64,000 bases of DNA from a candidate division KSB1 bacterium (GCA_016214895.1 JACRMR010000025.1:62001-126000); one strand, 5' to 3'; counted from the first letter of the stretch, positions 7,782 through 16,274 are shown. Program-made: numbers and translations. The notes: generated by a model from the letters alone, not told the origin.

Positions 7782-8432
7782 TTACAATGTATTCTTGACT
7801 GCTTCCCAATCCGCTAGGGTGTCCACATCGCGCAAAACTTCTAATTCAGAATACGGCAGCCCAATGGAGCGCGCAGCCAGCTGCGTTCGCTCAAGAACTT
7901 CAGGGCTTCCCCATGGGATGTCCGCAAACAGCTCAGTTCTGACCTCACGCATTCCTAACAAATAATAGCCGCCATCCTGCGCGGGGCCGATGACGAGCGG
8001 AAAGCGGTTCAATTCGAAGAATGCCCGTTCGATGATTTCGCTGGTCAAACCGGGGACATCACTGCCCACGATCACCACCTTTGTCGCACCGCTCGCAAAA
8101 GCCGCTCCAGCACCCTCAAGCATTCGACTGCCCAAATCACCGCTGCATTGCACAGAACAGTTTGGGCGTTGACCAAAAGTCTTGTGAAATTCATCTGAGC
8201 TGCACGGCTCCGTCAATCTCACTTGCACTTTGATTCCGGCAGGAAGCGTCGCAATCAAGTCCTTCAATTTCGAAACAAGAAGTGAATAGATGCGAAAGGC
8301 CTCTGATTCTCCAGCTTCCTTGGCAAGTCGTTTCTTACATTTGCCGAACTCCGGCAACCGGGCAAGGCAGACCAGAGCGCAGTTAGATTGTTGCGCCGGT
8401 GCAGCTTGATCCAGATCCTGCTGTGCAGCCAT
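7782..8432 (-). CDS. TIGR04282-type glycosyltransferase (DUF2064)
   Basis: 216 residues from ATG 8432; a GTG at 8459 would add nine. The nucleotidyl/glycosyl-transferase-like Rossmann fold shows ALVCLARLPEFGKCKKRLAK near the N-terminus, VVIVGSDVPGLT in the middle and GPAQDGGYYLLGM, the typical DUF2064 signature. Families named TIGR04282 and TIGR04283 accompany the radical SAM protein ArsS and are labelled arsenosugar-biosynthesis glycosyltransferases; the true donor and acceptor are not shown here. Its start overlaps the end of arsS by 50 nt, which implies translational coupling. Confidence 0.82.
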   Translation of the reverse strand: MAAQQDLDQAAPAQQSNCALVCLARLPEFGKCKKRLAKEAGESEAFRIYSLLVSKLKDLIATLPAGIKVQVRLTEPCSSDEFHKTFGQRPNCSVQCSGDLGSRMLEGAGAAFASGATKVVIVGSDVPGLTSEIIERAFFELNRFPLVIGPAQDGGYYLLGMREVRTELFADIPWGSPEVLERTQLAARSIGLPYSELEVLRDVDTLADWEAVKNTL

Positions 8433-9426
8433 AACAATGATTCCGAGTTTCGATGACACGAGTTGTCAACTCCGGGCACCAGTCCCGAATGTGACTGGGA
8501 ACACCATGATTCACTCGCAGATCAAGCATCTGATTGAAGTCGCAGTCGTAGAGGAACCCTCGCCAGTCCACGGAGATCCCCGATCTGCACATGACGCCCT
8601 GAGCGGCATGCGGATTAAAGGCAGTGACTAACCGCTCCAGATAGCCTTCGTAATTATCACTGTCTATGAGCCAATTGAGAAAGCGGTTAATTGGCATATT
8701 ATTGATGCAGAAGAGCCTGTGAAACCGGATATTGTGCTCCTTGAGCAGACGTTGTTTGAACTCTTCTTCGAGACCGCTTTGGGGAGGCGCCAGAAAAGCT
8801 CCAACCGGATTATAGACGAGATCCAGTTTCAGATTCGACCCATCATGCCCATAGCCAAGTGAATTTAGTTTCTGCAAAGCCCTGATGGATTTCTCGAATA
8901 CGCCCTCGCCACGCTGAGCATTAGTTTGCTTGGGGAGAAAGAACGGCAGGGACGCGACGATCTCAACCTCGTGCTGCGCGAGGAACTCCGGAAGACTCTC
9001 CATGGGTGCCGTCGCGAGAATCGTCAGATTACAACGATCCATAACGTGTCTTCCGCGTCGCTTCACCTCTTCGACGAACCATCGAAAGTTTGGATTCAAT
9101 TCCGGCGCTCCGCCCGTGAGATCAATCACAGGAATCTCGGTCTTGTCGAGCACGTTGAGACACTCTTGAAACACTTCACGCGGCATGATCTCGCGCCTGT
9201 CCGGTCCTGCATCGACATGACAATGTCTGCACCGTAAATTGCATAACCGCCCAACATTGACCTGGAGTGTTGAAATCTTCTCCGCATGCAGTGCTTTCAA
9301 TCCTGCCGAGGCAAGCTTGTCATCGAATCGGATCGGGATCGCTCCGTCGAGCATTTTGATTTGCTCGGATACATTCGGCGGGTTTACTTTGATTTGTGAC
9401 TTGAGACTTGCCATTCTTACACTCAC
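8383..9426 (-). CDS. arsS: Radical SAM protein ArsS (rSAM/selenium-associated family)
   Basis: 347 residues from a GTG at 9426, chosen because AGGA lies seven bases before it; an ATG at 9414 has no good ribosome binding site. The SAM-binding [4Fe-4S] motif is CNLRCRHC near residue 60, followed by DLTGGAPELNP. The C-terminal Cys-rich tail HCYGCTAGSGSSC defines the TIGR04167 family, first named for its link to selenocysteine proteins and later called ArsS. In cyanobacteria an ArsS works with ArsM to build the arsenosugar's deoxyadenosyl part; no ArsM is present in this window. It lies 19 nt after the peroxidase-like gene, in a tight operon. Confidence 0.88.
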   Translation of the reverse strand: MSVRMASLKSQIKVNPPNVSEQIKMLDGAIPIRFDDKLASAGLKALHAEKISTLQVNVGRLCNLRCRHCHVDAGPDRREIMPREVFQECLNVLDKTEIPVIDLTGGAPELNPNFRWFVEEVKRRGRHVMDRCNLTILATAPMESLPEFLAQHEVEIVASLPFFLPKQTNAQRGEGVFEKSIRALQKLNSLGYGHDGSNLKLDLVYNPVGAFLAPPQSGLEEEFKQRLLKEHNIRFHRLFCINNMPINRFLNWLIDSDNYEGYLERLVTAFNPHAAQGVMCRSGISVDWRGFLYDCDFNQMLDLRVNHGVPSHIRDWCPELTTRVIETRNHCYGCTAGSGSSCTGATI

Positions 9427-9445
9427 TGATGATTCCTGAATGTCA

Positions 9446-9790
9446 TCACATCGAGAGCTTCTCGACAATGTTTCGCATCTGAACCCCGTGAACCAGGGAC
9501 GCTCCGCCGCGTATGGCTGCTGCGACATGCACGGCTTCGGTCATTTCTTCCTCAGAGCGACCGCGGTTCAGCGAGTCGTTCGTGTAAGCGTCTATGCAAT
9601 AAGGACACTGCACGGCGTGGGCGACGGCGAGGGCAATCAGCGCCTTCTCGCGGCCAGAGAGCGCACCGTCTGCAAAAACGGATCCATACCACTCGCTGAA
9701 CTTTTCCCAAAGCTCTTTATTGCCCTTTCCGATGTTTGCGAACTTGCCAAGGTCGTCAGGATTGTAGTAATTGCCCATCAGATGTCCCAT
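9446..9790 (-). CDS. Arsenosugar-cluster peroxidase-like protein (AhpD family)
   Basis: 114 residues, a full-length small AhpD-like protein. The motifs YYNPDDLGKF at the start, GREKALIALAVAHAVQCPYC around residues 46-65 and AAIRGGASLVHGVQM near the end match TIGR04169, the carboxymuconolactone-decarboxylase-like partner of ArsS. The redox motif is CPYC, with Cys rather than Sec. It is two bases downstream of the DUF547 frame and 19 nt upstream of arsS. A function as a peroxidase or thiol oxidoreductase in the pathway is inferred from the fold. Confidence 0.88.
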   Translation of the reverse strand: MGHLMGNYYNPDDLGKFANIGKGNKELWEKFSEWYGSVFADGALSGREKALIALAVAHAVQCPYCIDAYTNDSLNRGRSEEEMTEAVHVAAAIRGGASLVHGVQMRNIVEKLSM

Positions 9791-9792
9791 GA

Positions 9793-10551
9793 TTAGTTGC
9801 TGTCGAGTGACCAGTCACAATTTGTGCATTTTATGGATGCAGGTTTGTTCTTGTTGGCTGATTCGGCAATGTATTTTCCGACCAAACGCAACACACTCCC
9901 GGGGGCCTGTTCGAAGTCGGAGCTGTACCGCTTGAAGATCGGCGACACGTACAGCGTGTTCGTTGTCGCATCATAGCGGTTCTGTTCAGGTTACATCAGC
10001 AGAAATATCCTGGCCTAAACGTCAAGTTGATCGTTGAGGCGCTCTGAAAGACAAGCTTCGCTGCGCAGGCTTGGACCGCCCTTTGATGCGCAAACCATGT
10101 CGAAGTGAATGCCAGGCTCCCGATACCTGTCCCGGAGCATGTTCTTCTCGATATAGTCCAGTGAGACCACTTGGCCCAGCAAATCCACAAACGCGATTTT
10201 CCACGGAGAGCTGAACATACCGCCGATGTCTATAGTTGATTTCGCCGGATAATGCTCGATGATTAGCTCGATGGTTGCCGCATTGTAGATATGGACCAAG
10301 AACGCGAGCTGCTGAGACTGACTCCAACGATCGAACTCAGACCGTTCGACTTCACCAGCCTGCTCCAGAGAGTCTCTCAAAGTGGCTTGGCTTACCGTGC
10401 TGGCTGGATAGTCAATGCGGCCGTTCACCACACCTGACGTAAGCAGAGCACTCCGATCGGTGTATGTGTGATCAAATGCCAAAGCTTCTATGGACACTTC
10501 CCTGTACATGCTTATCAGTATTGCGAAGAGGAATGAAGTTCGTAAGGTCAT
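9793..10551 (-). pseudogene. DUF547 protein gene with two in-frame stops
   Basis: The first 178 codons encode an exported protein with typical DUF547 motifs (LAFLVHIYNAATIELI, SSPWKIAFVDLLGQ, SLDYIEKNMLR, GIHFDMVCASKGGPSL). The frame hits TAG right after QLDV, where the family normally continues with ARxFL, and nine codons later TAA. In between, and after, family sequence continues in the same frame (ARIFLLM, then NRYDATTNTLYVSPIFKRYSSDF) up to a TAA at 9793-9795. With both stops bridged it is 252 residues. DUF547 proteins are regular members of ArsS clusters. It starts with an ATGA overlap with the glycosyltransferase. Probably decayed; a function is unknown. Confidence 0.65.
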
Positions 10552-11210
10552 CTATTAAACTCAGGAGGTTTGTGATGCTCGCGCCAATGCGACATGATGG
10601 CTCTGTGCTGCCGTACCGTATTCCATGTGCCACAATTCGAATATCTTCTGCCGGACGTCACAACATGGCAGGGCAGCAATTCGATGCGACCTCGCCGCTG
10701 CATCGCCTCAACAAGATATACATCATCAAGGTAAGGCCAATGGGGAAGCCCGCCCATGTCCTGAAGATCCTGTCTGCGACATGCAAGTGCCTGATCGCCG
10801 TATGGCAATTTCCGCCAGTTAGATCGCAAGTTAACTGCCCATGCGACTATTTTTAGATCCAATCTCGTTGTGTTGAAAGAAAGCCGAAATGCGGTTAACG
10901 ATGTTTTCGGATCGGACAAAGCACTGCGAATTCTTGCGGGACCTTCTTGTGGTAGAAGCGAATCCGCATGGAGAACACAGATAATGTCCGTTGTGGCAAT
11001 CCGCCATGCCGCGTCGATCTGCGTTCCTCGACCCAATTCCGTAACGCGGACTATTGTGCCTTTCGCCGCAGCGATCTCGCGCGTCGTGTCAGTACTTCCG
11101 CCGTCTGCCACAATGATCTCATCGATATCTTGAAGCCGCAGCAAGTGGTCGAGAACCGATGGAAGCATCAGCGCTTCATTGAATGTCGGAATGATAATGC
11201 TGAGCGTCAT
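10548..11210 (-). CDS. TIGR04283-type family 2 glycosyltransferase
   Basis: 220 residues. GT-A fold: LSIIIPTFNE at the N-terminus, IIVADGGSTDTT near residue 37 (nucleotide-sugar site), VLHADSLLP (DXD-like), and YGDQALACRR towards the C-terminus. This is the TIGR04283 family found with ArsS. The start at 11210 is chosen because the ATG overlaps the flavoprotein stop as ATGA; the frame is open to a TTG at 11231. It also overlaps the next gene by ATGA, so the three are translationally coupled. Confidence 0.85.
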   Translation of the reverse strand: MTLSIIIPTFNEALMLPSVLDHLLRLQDIDEIIVADGGSTDTTREIAAAKGTIVRVTELGRGTQIDAAWRIATTDIICVLHADSLLPQEGPARIRSALSDPKTSLTAFRLSFNTTRLDLKIVAWAVNLRSNWRKLPYGDQALACRRQDLQDMGGLPHWPYLDDVYLVEAMQRRGRIELLPCHVVTSGRRYSNCGTWNTVRQHRAIMSHWREHHKPPEFNR

Positions 11211-12745
11211 GCCCGTCTTCGCAGAAGCCAACGCAGGATTTTTGCCACGGATGGTGTCAATAACGTGCGGCGATAGGCGTCCGCCGCTTGCTTGAAAGCC
11301 TCGCTGAATGTTGGGTATGGATGGATTGTCTGTCCCAAGGATCCTACCCGCACATTCCGGTTCATTGCCGCCACAATTTCACCGATCATCTCTCCGGCAT
11401 GAGGCGCGACGATGGTCGCCCCCAGAATCAGTCCCTGTTTCCCATATACTATTTTCAGAAATCCATCCGTTTCTCCATCGAGAATGGCGCGATCCACATC
11501 CTTGAAATCTATCCGGATACGTTGAACCTTGTCTCCGCATTTCTTGTGCGCGGAATCGACAGACATCCCTACTCCTGCCAGCTCTGGTGAAGTGTATGTC
11601 GTCCACGGCACGTTCAGGCGGCTCAGGCGTTGGCGTCCAAAGAAGAACGCATTGGCAATAGTCGCCCGCGCCATTGCTTCCGCCGCGTGTGTGAACTGGA
11701 ATGAGCCGGCCACGTCGCCGATCGCAAAAATCGAGTGGTTACTGGTCCGGAAGAAATCATCTATGGAAATGCCCTTTCGCTCATCGAATACCACGCCAGC
11801 CGCGTCGAGACCGAGATTCTTTACGGTAGGTTGACGACCTACTGCCAAAAGAATGGCGTCGGTCTTGACGGATCTTTGTCCGTCGGATATTTCGAGAATG
11901 GCTTCAGTTCCTGAGGCGCTGGTGCTCAACCTCGAAAGCTTCGTTGAAGAGAGAATGTCAACGCCGTCATTGATCAGAGAACGAGCAACTACAGCCGCCG
12001 CCTCTGAATCGTCACGCGGCAAAATACGGGCAGACCCTTGAACCAATGTGACTTTCACGCCAATTCTGGCAAACGCCTGACTCATTTCTACGCCGATAGG
12101 CCCTCCGCCGATCACAAGCAAATGATCAGGCTTGGCGGTCAGGTTAAAGAGAGTCAGATTGGTGTAGACCGGCGCATTCTCGATCCCCGGAATGGGTGGT
12201 ACAAATGGATGAGCTCCAGTGGCAATAATTGCGCGGCGAAATCGAATTCTTTGTCCGCCGATCTCAACCGTTCGATGATCCACAAACTGCGCATGACCAA
12301 GGAATACGTCAATGCCTTTTTCGCTAAAGCGTCCGACCGAGTCATGCCGGCTGATTTGTGCGCGAAGCCTTCGCATACGGCGCATTACCTCCTCAAAATC
12401 CGCAGGGTGTCCGCTGTGATCGGGCACGCCAAACTCCGCGGTATGCAACTGAAGTGCGGCGGTTCGCCCCGAAGCGATGAGCGCTTTCGAAGGAACGCAA
12501 CCGTAGTTCAGGCAGTCGCCTCCCATCAAGTGCTGTTCTACAAGAGCAACATCGCCGCCAAGGCCCGATATACCGGACGCGGCCACTAACCCTGCGGTCC
12601 CCGCTCCGATGACAACGGCATCGTATATTGATTTCGGCTTTGGGTTTATCCAGTTCTGAGGATGAGTGTTTTCAGCCAGTTGCTTGTTAAACTCGTCGGG
12701 TGGATCAAGCTCCAGCGTGCGGAGATGTTCTTCATACGGAGGCAC
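11207..12745 (-). CDS. Mercuric-reductase-like FAD/NAD(P) disulfide oxidoreductase
   Basis: 512 residues from a GTG at 12745 with AGGAAA upstream. It has a pyridine nucleotide-disulfide oxidoreductase layout: FAD site VVIGAGTAGLVAASG (about 45-59), redox pair CLNYGCVPSKAL, NAD(P) site VIGGGPIGVEMSQA, FAD site FAIGDVAGS, and the dimerisation domain ending HPYPTFSEAFKQAAD. An N-terminal extension of about 40 residues precedes the FAD site; there is no MerA-type metal-binding domain. The family commonly sits beside TVP38-like membrane proteins in this cluster. It overlaps both neighbours. Confidence 0.88.
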   Translation of the reverse strand: MPPYEEHLRTLELDPPDEFNKQLAENTHPQNWINPKPKSIYDAVVIGAGTAGLVAASGISGLGGDVALVEQHLMGGDCLNYGCVPSKALIASGRTAALQLHTAEFGVPDHSGHPADFEEVMRRMRRLRAQISRHDSVGRFSEKGIDVFLGHAQFVDHRTVEIGGQRIRFRRAIIATGAHPFVPPIPGIENAPVYTNLTLFNLTAKPDHLLVIGGGPIGVEMSQAFARIGVKVTLVQGSARILPRDDSEAAAVVARSLINDGVDILSSTKLSRLSTSASGTEAILEISDGQRSVKTDAILLAVGRQPTVKNLGLDAAGVVFDERKGISIDDFFRTSNHSIFAIGDVAGSFQFTHAAEAMARATIANAFFFGRQRLSRLNVPWTTYTSPELAGVGMSVDSAHKKCGDKVQRIRIDFKDVDRAILDGETDGFLKIVYGKQGLILGATIVAPHAGEMIGEIVAAMNRNVRVGSLGQTIHPYPTFSEAFKQAADAYRRTLLTPSVAKILRWLLRRRA

Positions 12746-13508
12746 TTGTTGTTTCCTCTTGAAGTGCTTTGCGAGCGATTCGAGTAATGTAGACAGTGAC
12801 GACTACGGTGATTACCAGCCCAATGATATAGAAGATCTTACTCCCTGAAACGTCGGGGCGATTCTTCGATGCGAGTTGGGCCAACTCCGTAAAGAGCGAG
12901 CCGATGTAAACGTACATGATTGTGCCAGGCAGCATGCCGATCCAAGACGCAACAAAGTAGTCGCGGAAACTCACTCCCGTCAATCCGTATGCGTAGTTCT
13001 GCAAGGAAAACGGAAAGAGCGGCGAGAGCCGGGTTAGAATCACAATCTTGAAGCCCCGGTTAGCCACCGCGTAATAGATACGCTGGAATCGTTCATTGCC
13101 GGCCACCTTGCCTTCGACCCAATCATGAGTAAGGTAACGACCGATAAGGAATGCCGCAGATGCCCCTGTCATGCTCGCTACGGAAACAAGAATGGTACCG
13201 AGCACGACTCCCCATGCGAATCCTGCGCCAAAAGTGAGCACCGATCCAGGGAAGAACAGAACCGCGCCAAGGGTGTAAACCGCTACGTAAACGGCATAGC
13301 CAACGACCCCCTGACCTTGTATCCATCCCACCATCTCGAGAAACCAGGCGGCAACGGGTAATTTCCAGATAGCAAAACCGGCTGCCGCAAGAATCACCAG
13401 GATGATGTACCGTTTGGGATTCTTCCAGCTCGCTACCCGTTGCGTTGCGAGAACCGAAGAGCCAGCTGTTGCATGTTTCAATGCGTGTTCCGTTGCATTA
13501 GTGTTCAT
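12732..13508 (-). CDS. TVP38/TMEM64 family membrane protein (VTT domain)
   Basis: 258 residues with about five or six membrane segments (RYIILVILAAAGFAIW, GYAVYVAVYTLGAVLFF, WGVVLGTILVSVASM, IGMLPGTIMYVYIG, and one near the C-terminus). The VTT/SNARE-associated signature is visible: FFPGSVLTFGAGFAWG, ASAAFLIGRYL, and LTRLSPLFPFSLQNYAYGLT. Proteins of this family are lipid scramblase- or transporter-like in other organisms; the substrate here is unknown. It is the first gene of the ArsS-type operon. An inverted repeat at 13552-13567 lies 43 nt upstream. Confidence 0.87.
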   Translation of the reverse strand: MNTNATEHALKHATAGSSVLATQRVASWKNPKRYIILVILAAAGFAIWKLPVAAWFLEMVGWIQGQGVVGYAVYVAVYTLGAVLFFPGSVLTFGAGFAWGVVLGTILVSVASMTGASAAFLIGRYLTHDWVEGKVAGNERFQRIYYAVANRGFKIVILTRLSPLFPFSLQNYAYGLTGVSFRDYFVASWIGMLPGTIMYVYIGSLFTELAQLASKNRPDVSGSKIFYIIGLVITVVVTVYITRIARKALQEETTSASV

Positions 13509-13551
13509 AGGGTAGATCTGACTTCATCCCTCCATTTTCGCAATTTGGATC

Positions 13552-13567
13552 TTATCTTGAGAGATAA
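13552..13567. promoter_or_regulatory. Candidate operator upstream of the ArsS-type operon
   Basis: TTATCT and AGATAA flank TGAG, a perfect 6-bp dyad 43 nt before the first gene of the operon. The half-site AAGATA also recurs at 13623 and twice near 14440-14473 upstream of nnrE, so one regulator may act on both transcripts. Confidence 0.4.
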
Positions 13568-13676
13568 TATAGACTTCCCTGATCCTCTATTCTGCAAAAC
13601 AGTTCACAAGAGAAACAGATCCTAAGATACTCGGCAAACTACTCTTCAATAGGCAGTGTTTGACTTAGAGAACAGA

Positions 13677-14426
13677 TTACGATAAACAGACAATCTCAGT
13701 CTCATTGAAAACAGATCTTGCCACGGATATGTTGATGCCAAGTGTCTCATAGAGCTCCCACGGCACTCCAATATCCGCGAGGAACAGTTGGCCGGCGAGT
13801 TCACGTCCCGGCGATACGCCCAGTCCCGTTTTCGGTAAAGCTAACGTTAATGTCGCGGAGGCTTTGATCGCGGGACCGTGGGCAACTCCCGTGGTTGCAT
13901 CAACTCCGGAGGGAACATCCAACGAAAGCACCGGTCTGCCGCTGTTGTTGGCCCATGTTATCAGGCTCGCCTCCTCGGAGCGTGGCGCACCGTGGAGGCT
14001 GTACCCGATAAGCCCATCAATGATAAGATGAGAGGTTGCTAAGTCTCCCGTATCGATGCCTGCATGTTGTTGCACATGCATTCTGTCTAATGTCGCCCAC
14101 TGATGGTGCGCCAGCGGACTGAAGTCTGCCGATGGACGTGCGTGAACCACTCGAACAGAAGCTCCCCAGTTATGAAGATGACGCGCAGCGACCATGGCAC
14201 CGCCGCCATTCCCGCCCGTCCCGGCCAAGATCACCACATGCTTGTTTCCGGCGTCACCATCCAAGAATCGCTTGCGGGCCAGTCGAGCACAATGGCGACC
14301 GGCACTCTCCATCATCTGAAGTAGCACGATGCCGAACTCCCCTATCATCAGGCGGTCTACTTCCGCCATCTGGGAGGCTGTAAGCATGGGCAGGTGTCCG
14401 TGAATCGGCCCGTTCATAACCGACAT
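13677..14426 (-). CDS. nnrE: NAD(P)H-hydrate epimerase (YjeF N-terminal domain)
   Basis: 249 residues, the single-domain form without the ADP-dependent dehydratase (NnrD) half. Signature motifs: LTASQMAEVDRLMI near residue 16, ILAGTGGNGGGAMVAARHL (about 65-83, nucleotide-binding loop), and LSLDVPSGVDATTGV with the catalytic Asp region. It epimerises the R form of hydrated NAD(P)H so that the dehydratase can repair it. It stands alone, between the ArsS-type operon and the thioredoxin-like gene on the same strand. Confidence 0.87.
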   Translation of the reverse strand: MSVMNGPIHGHLPMLTASQMAEVDRLMIGEFGIVLLQMMESAGRHCARLARKRFLDGDAGNKHVVILAGTGGNGGGAMVAARHLHNWGASVRVVHARPSADFSPLAHHQWATLDRMHVQQHAGIDTGDLATSHLIIDGLIGYSLHGAPRSEEASLITWANNSGRPVLSLDVPSGVDATTGVAHGPAIKASATLTLALPKTGLGVSPGRELAGQLFLADIGVPWELYETLGINISVARSVFNETEIVCLS

Positions 14427-14439
14427 CTTTGAGTATTAT

Positions 14440-14473
14440 TCAAGATAGACAATACTTAAGATAGGCAAATACT
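14440..14473. repeat. Tandem direct repeats upstream of nnrE
   Basis: TCAAGATAGACAATACT (14440-14456) and TTAAGATAGGCAAATACT (14456-14473) lie directly upstream of the nnrE start. A related copy, TAAGATACTCGGCAAACTACT, is at 13623-13643, upstream of the ArsS-type operon. Spaced by one and a half to two helix turns, they look like protein binding sites. Confidence 0.4.
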
Positions 14474-14541
14474 TGTTCATAAGCAACATTCTATTTCGAC
14501 TGCTTTACTTCTACCATGGCTGGAGTACTACCGTCTCCGGC

Positions 14542-14856
14542 TCAACTCATGCGGCGTGCGCGAGTGTAGGCATCCTGAAGCATAGAAAGTGTGGGCACTC
14601 CACTCAAACCTGTATCGGTGGGGTACACACGGCATGCAAGCCGATAGTCTGTGTCGTCAGACGGAAAGACATCCTGCCCTTCAAACCTGATTGTAGGCGA
14701 GCCCACGAAGTAATGAAGCGCAGCTTGCCGCTCATCGTTGATGCGAACCACTTCTATCGGTGATTCATCCTTAGCCTCGCTAAGAAAGGTTCGGAGAGAG
14801 GCAAGTGCGGGGGCGTGGTTAGGACATCCATCGAAATAGAGGAAAGTGATCTTCAT
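14542..14856 (-). CDS. Small thioredoxin-like protein
   Basis: 104 residues. The N-terminal strand and motif ITFLYFDGCPNHAPALASL, the central VGSPTIRFEGQDVFP and the C-terminal ACRVYPTDTGLSGVPTLSMLQDA are those of a small thioredoxin-fold family often found with mercury- or redox-related genes. Only one Cys (Cys11 in GCPN) is in the usual active-site position; Cys79 lies in the ACRVY segment. No signal peptide. It overlaps the upstream 65-residue frame by ATGA. The biochemical role is not known. Confidence 0.68.
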   Translation of the reverse strand: MKITFLYFDGCPNHAPALASLRTFLSEAKDESPIEVVRINDERQAALHYFVGSPTIRFEGQDVFPSDDTDYRLACRVYPTDTGLSGVPTLSMLQDAYTRARRMS

Positions 14857-15050
14857 GCGTCACTCATTTTGTTGATGTGCAGCAGTCTTGAACTGCGGAG
14901 GCCAAGAACGGGATACGTTGGGTCTCCGAAGTAGCGAGCGCAACTCCGACTGGTAAAAGTACTGCGTAGTCCGGTCAGTTGTTCCGTATCTTCTCGCATG
15001 GATAAACAGAGTTCTTTGCGACACATCCAGTCATCGTCAAGCATGTGCAC
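14853..15050 (-). CDS. Possible small protein, 65 aa
   Basis: A GTG-started frame (ATG two codons later) ends in an ATGA overlap with the thioredoxin-like gene, which supports it being translated. The sequence is polar, with Cys at residues 10, 15 and 37, and matches nothing I know. It could be a degraded remnant or a coupled leader. The ribosome binding site is weak (CAGGG). Confidence 0.33.
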   Translation of the reverse strand: MHMLDDDWMCRKELCLSMREDTEQLTGLRSTFTSRSCARYFGDPTYPVLGLRSSRLLHINKMSDA

Positions 15051-15095
15051 CCTGATGGATACTCAGAGCGCAGATGCCTGCCTGATGATGTGGAG

Positions 15096-15677
15096 CTACT
15101 TCTTCACGTCTGTGGCGCCCATCTTGGGCATATTGACAGTATCCACAATGTAGATCACTCCGTTGGACGCGTTGATCTCTTGGCCAACCAGATTGGCGTC
15201 TCCCACGGAAATCTTCCCGTTCTTGGCTGTGACCAAAAGATCCATGCCGCTCAGAGCCTTCAGTGCCTGTCCGTTCATCTCTGCGAGATCCGCCGTTGTC
15301 AGTTCCTGACCAGAGACTACGTGATACTTGAGTACAGTGGCTAACATCATCTTGTCACCCATGGCTTTCTGGTCCTCCTTAGAGCATGCGCTGAAAGCCG
15401 GATCATTGGGGGCAAAGACGGTGAATGGGCCTGTCCCTTGGAGGGCATTTGAAAGGTCCGTATCCTTCAGCAACTTCGCAAACATCATCAGGGATGACTC
15501 CTGTTTGATAACAGTCATGATATCCTGTTCCACTGAAGATTTTGCGGCGCCCTGAGCAGCGGCGGGCATGACAGAGGAAGATCCCGAGCCGAGCCCACAG
15601 CTCTGGGCAAATGCCCCATTCGCGGAGAGGATGATGAGCGCGAGGGCTAAGAAGTTGCGTGTTGTTGTCATGGTCAT
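15096..15677 (-). CDS. Exported fasciclin (FAS1) domain protein
   Basis: 193 residues. Signal peptide about residues 1-25 (FLALALIILSANGAFA). One FAS1 domain spans about 50-190, with the H1 region GPFTVFAPNDPAF and the H2 region GVIYIVDTVNMP. FAS1 proteins act in adhesion or at the cell surface. AAGGA is two bases before the first ATG (15677) and eight before the second (15671), so the second is the more likely start. It lies 42 nt after the DUF6789-type gene, probably on the same transcript and under the same palindromic operators. Confidence 0.85.
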   Translation of the reverse strand: MTMTTTRNFLALALIILSANGAFAQSCGLGSGSSSVMPAAAQGAAKSSVEQDIMTVIKQESSLMMFAKLLKDTDLSNALQGTGPFTVFAPNDPAFSACSKEDQKAMGDKMMLATVLKYHVVSGQELTTADLAEMNGQALKALSGMDLLVTAKNGKISVGDANLVGQEINASNGVIYIVDTVNMPKMGATDVKK

Positions 15678-15719
15678 GTTCCTTTTAGATTTGTTGAATT
15701 TGTTCTTGTTCGAGATTGA

Positions 15720-16193
15720 CTATGAGGTTATCGGGGAGTGTTTGGCGACGCGGATTGGCCTTGCGCACTCAATGCTCCGGCCTTCATGCTGACAGCGGTA
15801 GACTGATCCCAAGACCGTTCCGTAAAGAAGATGCCCCATCAGGCTGGCTCCGGCAAGGACCATTGATCCGCTGAACAGGGGAGTGCCCATCATCGGCATC
15901 ACAATGATCTGCGCCATCAGCCAGGGAATCACACTGTATAACAGGCCGCCCTTGGTTCCGCTTAGTGACGTTGCACGCACAAAAAACAGCGCGTAGCCGA
16001 TCGCCAGTGCGGTACCGATCATGAAATGGGCGATCCAGCCGACCGTGACCGGGACACCCATGAACATGGCGAGCATTCCGCCAATGTCCATTTTCGGCAT
16101 GCCCATCATGGGCGCGATGATTAGGAGCATTGTCATGGCCGCCGTAGCAAGCAATCCAGCAATGATTGCGGAGGTGAGATTGAACTTCTTCAT
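15720..16193 (-). CDS. DUF6789-like four-helix membrane protein
   Basis: 157 residues with four hydrophobic segments (IIAGLLATAAMTMLLIIAPM, WIAHFMIGTALAIGYALFF, LLYSVIPWLMAQIIVMPMM, MVLAGASLMGHLLYGTVLG). The motifs PMMGMPKMDI, HFMIGT and GHLLYGTVLG agree with the DUF6789 family, whose function is unknown. AGGATC precedes the ATG at 16193. Two copies of a 16-bp palindrome lie 82 and 145 nt upstream, and the fasciclin gene follows 42 nt downstream. Confidence 0.7.
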   Translation of the reverse strand: MKKFNLTSAIIAGLLATAAMTMLLIIAPMMGMPKMDIGGMLAMFMGVPVTVGWIAHFMIGTALAIGYALFFVRATSLSGTKGGLLYSVIPWLMAQIIVMPMMGTPLFSGSMVLAGASLMGHLLYGTVLGSVYRCQHEGRSIECARPIRVAKHSPITS

Positions 16194-16274
16194 GTTGAGA
16201 TCCTTTCGATTGTTTGGTTAGTGTGTCAGTCTCAATCTGACGACCATAATCTAACCTTCTGGAGTTTCGAAATC

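Noticed and set aside
5780-10551. Reassignment of TAA and TAG to sense codons
   Set aside because: TAA and TAG end intact genes in the same region (for example arsS ends TAA at the family's normal C-terminus), so the premature stops are better explained by mutation or error.
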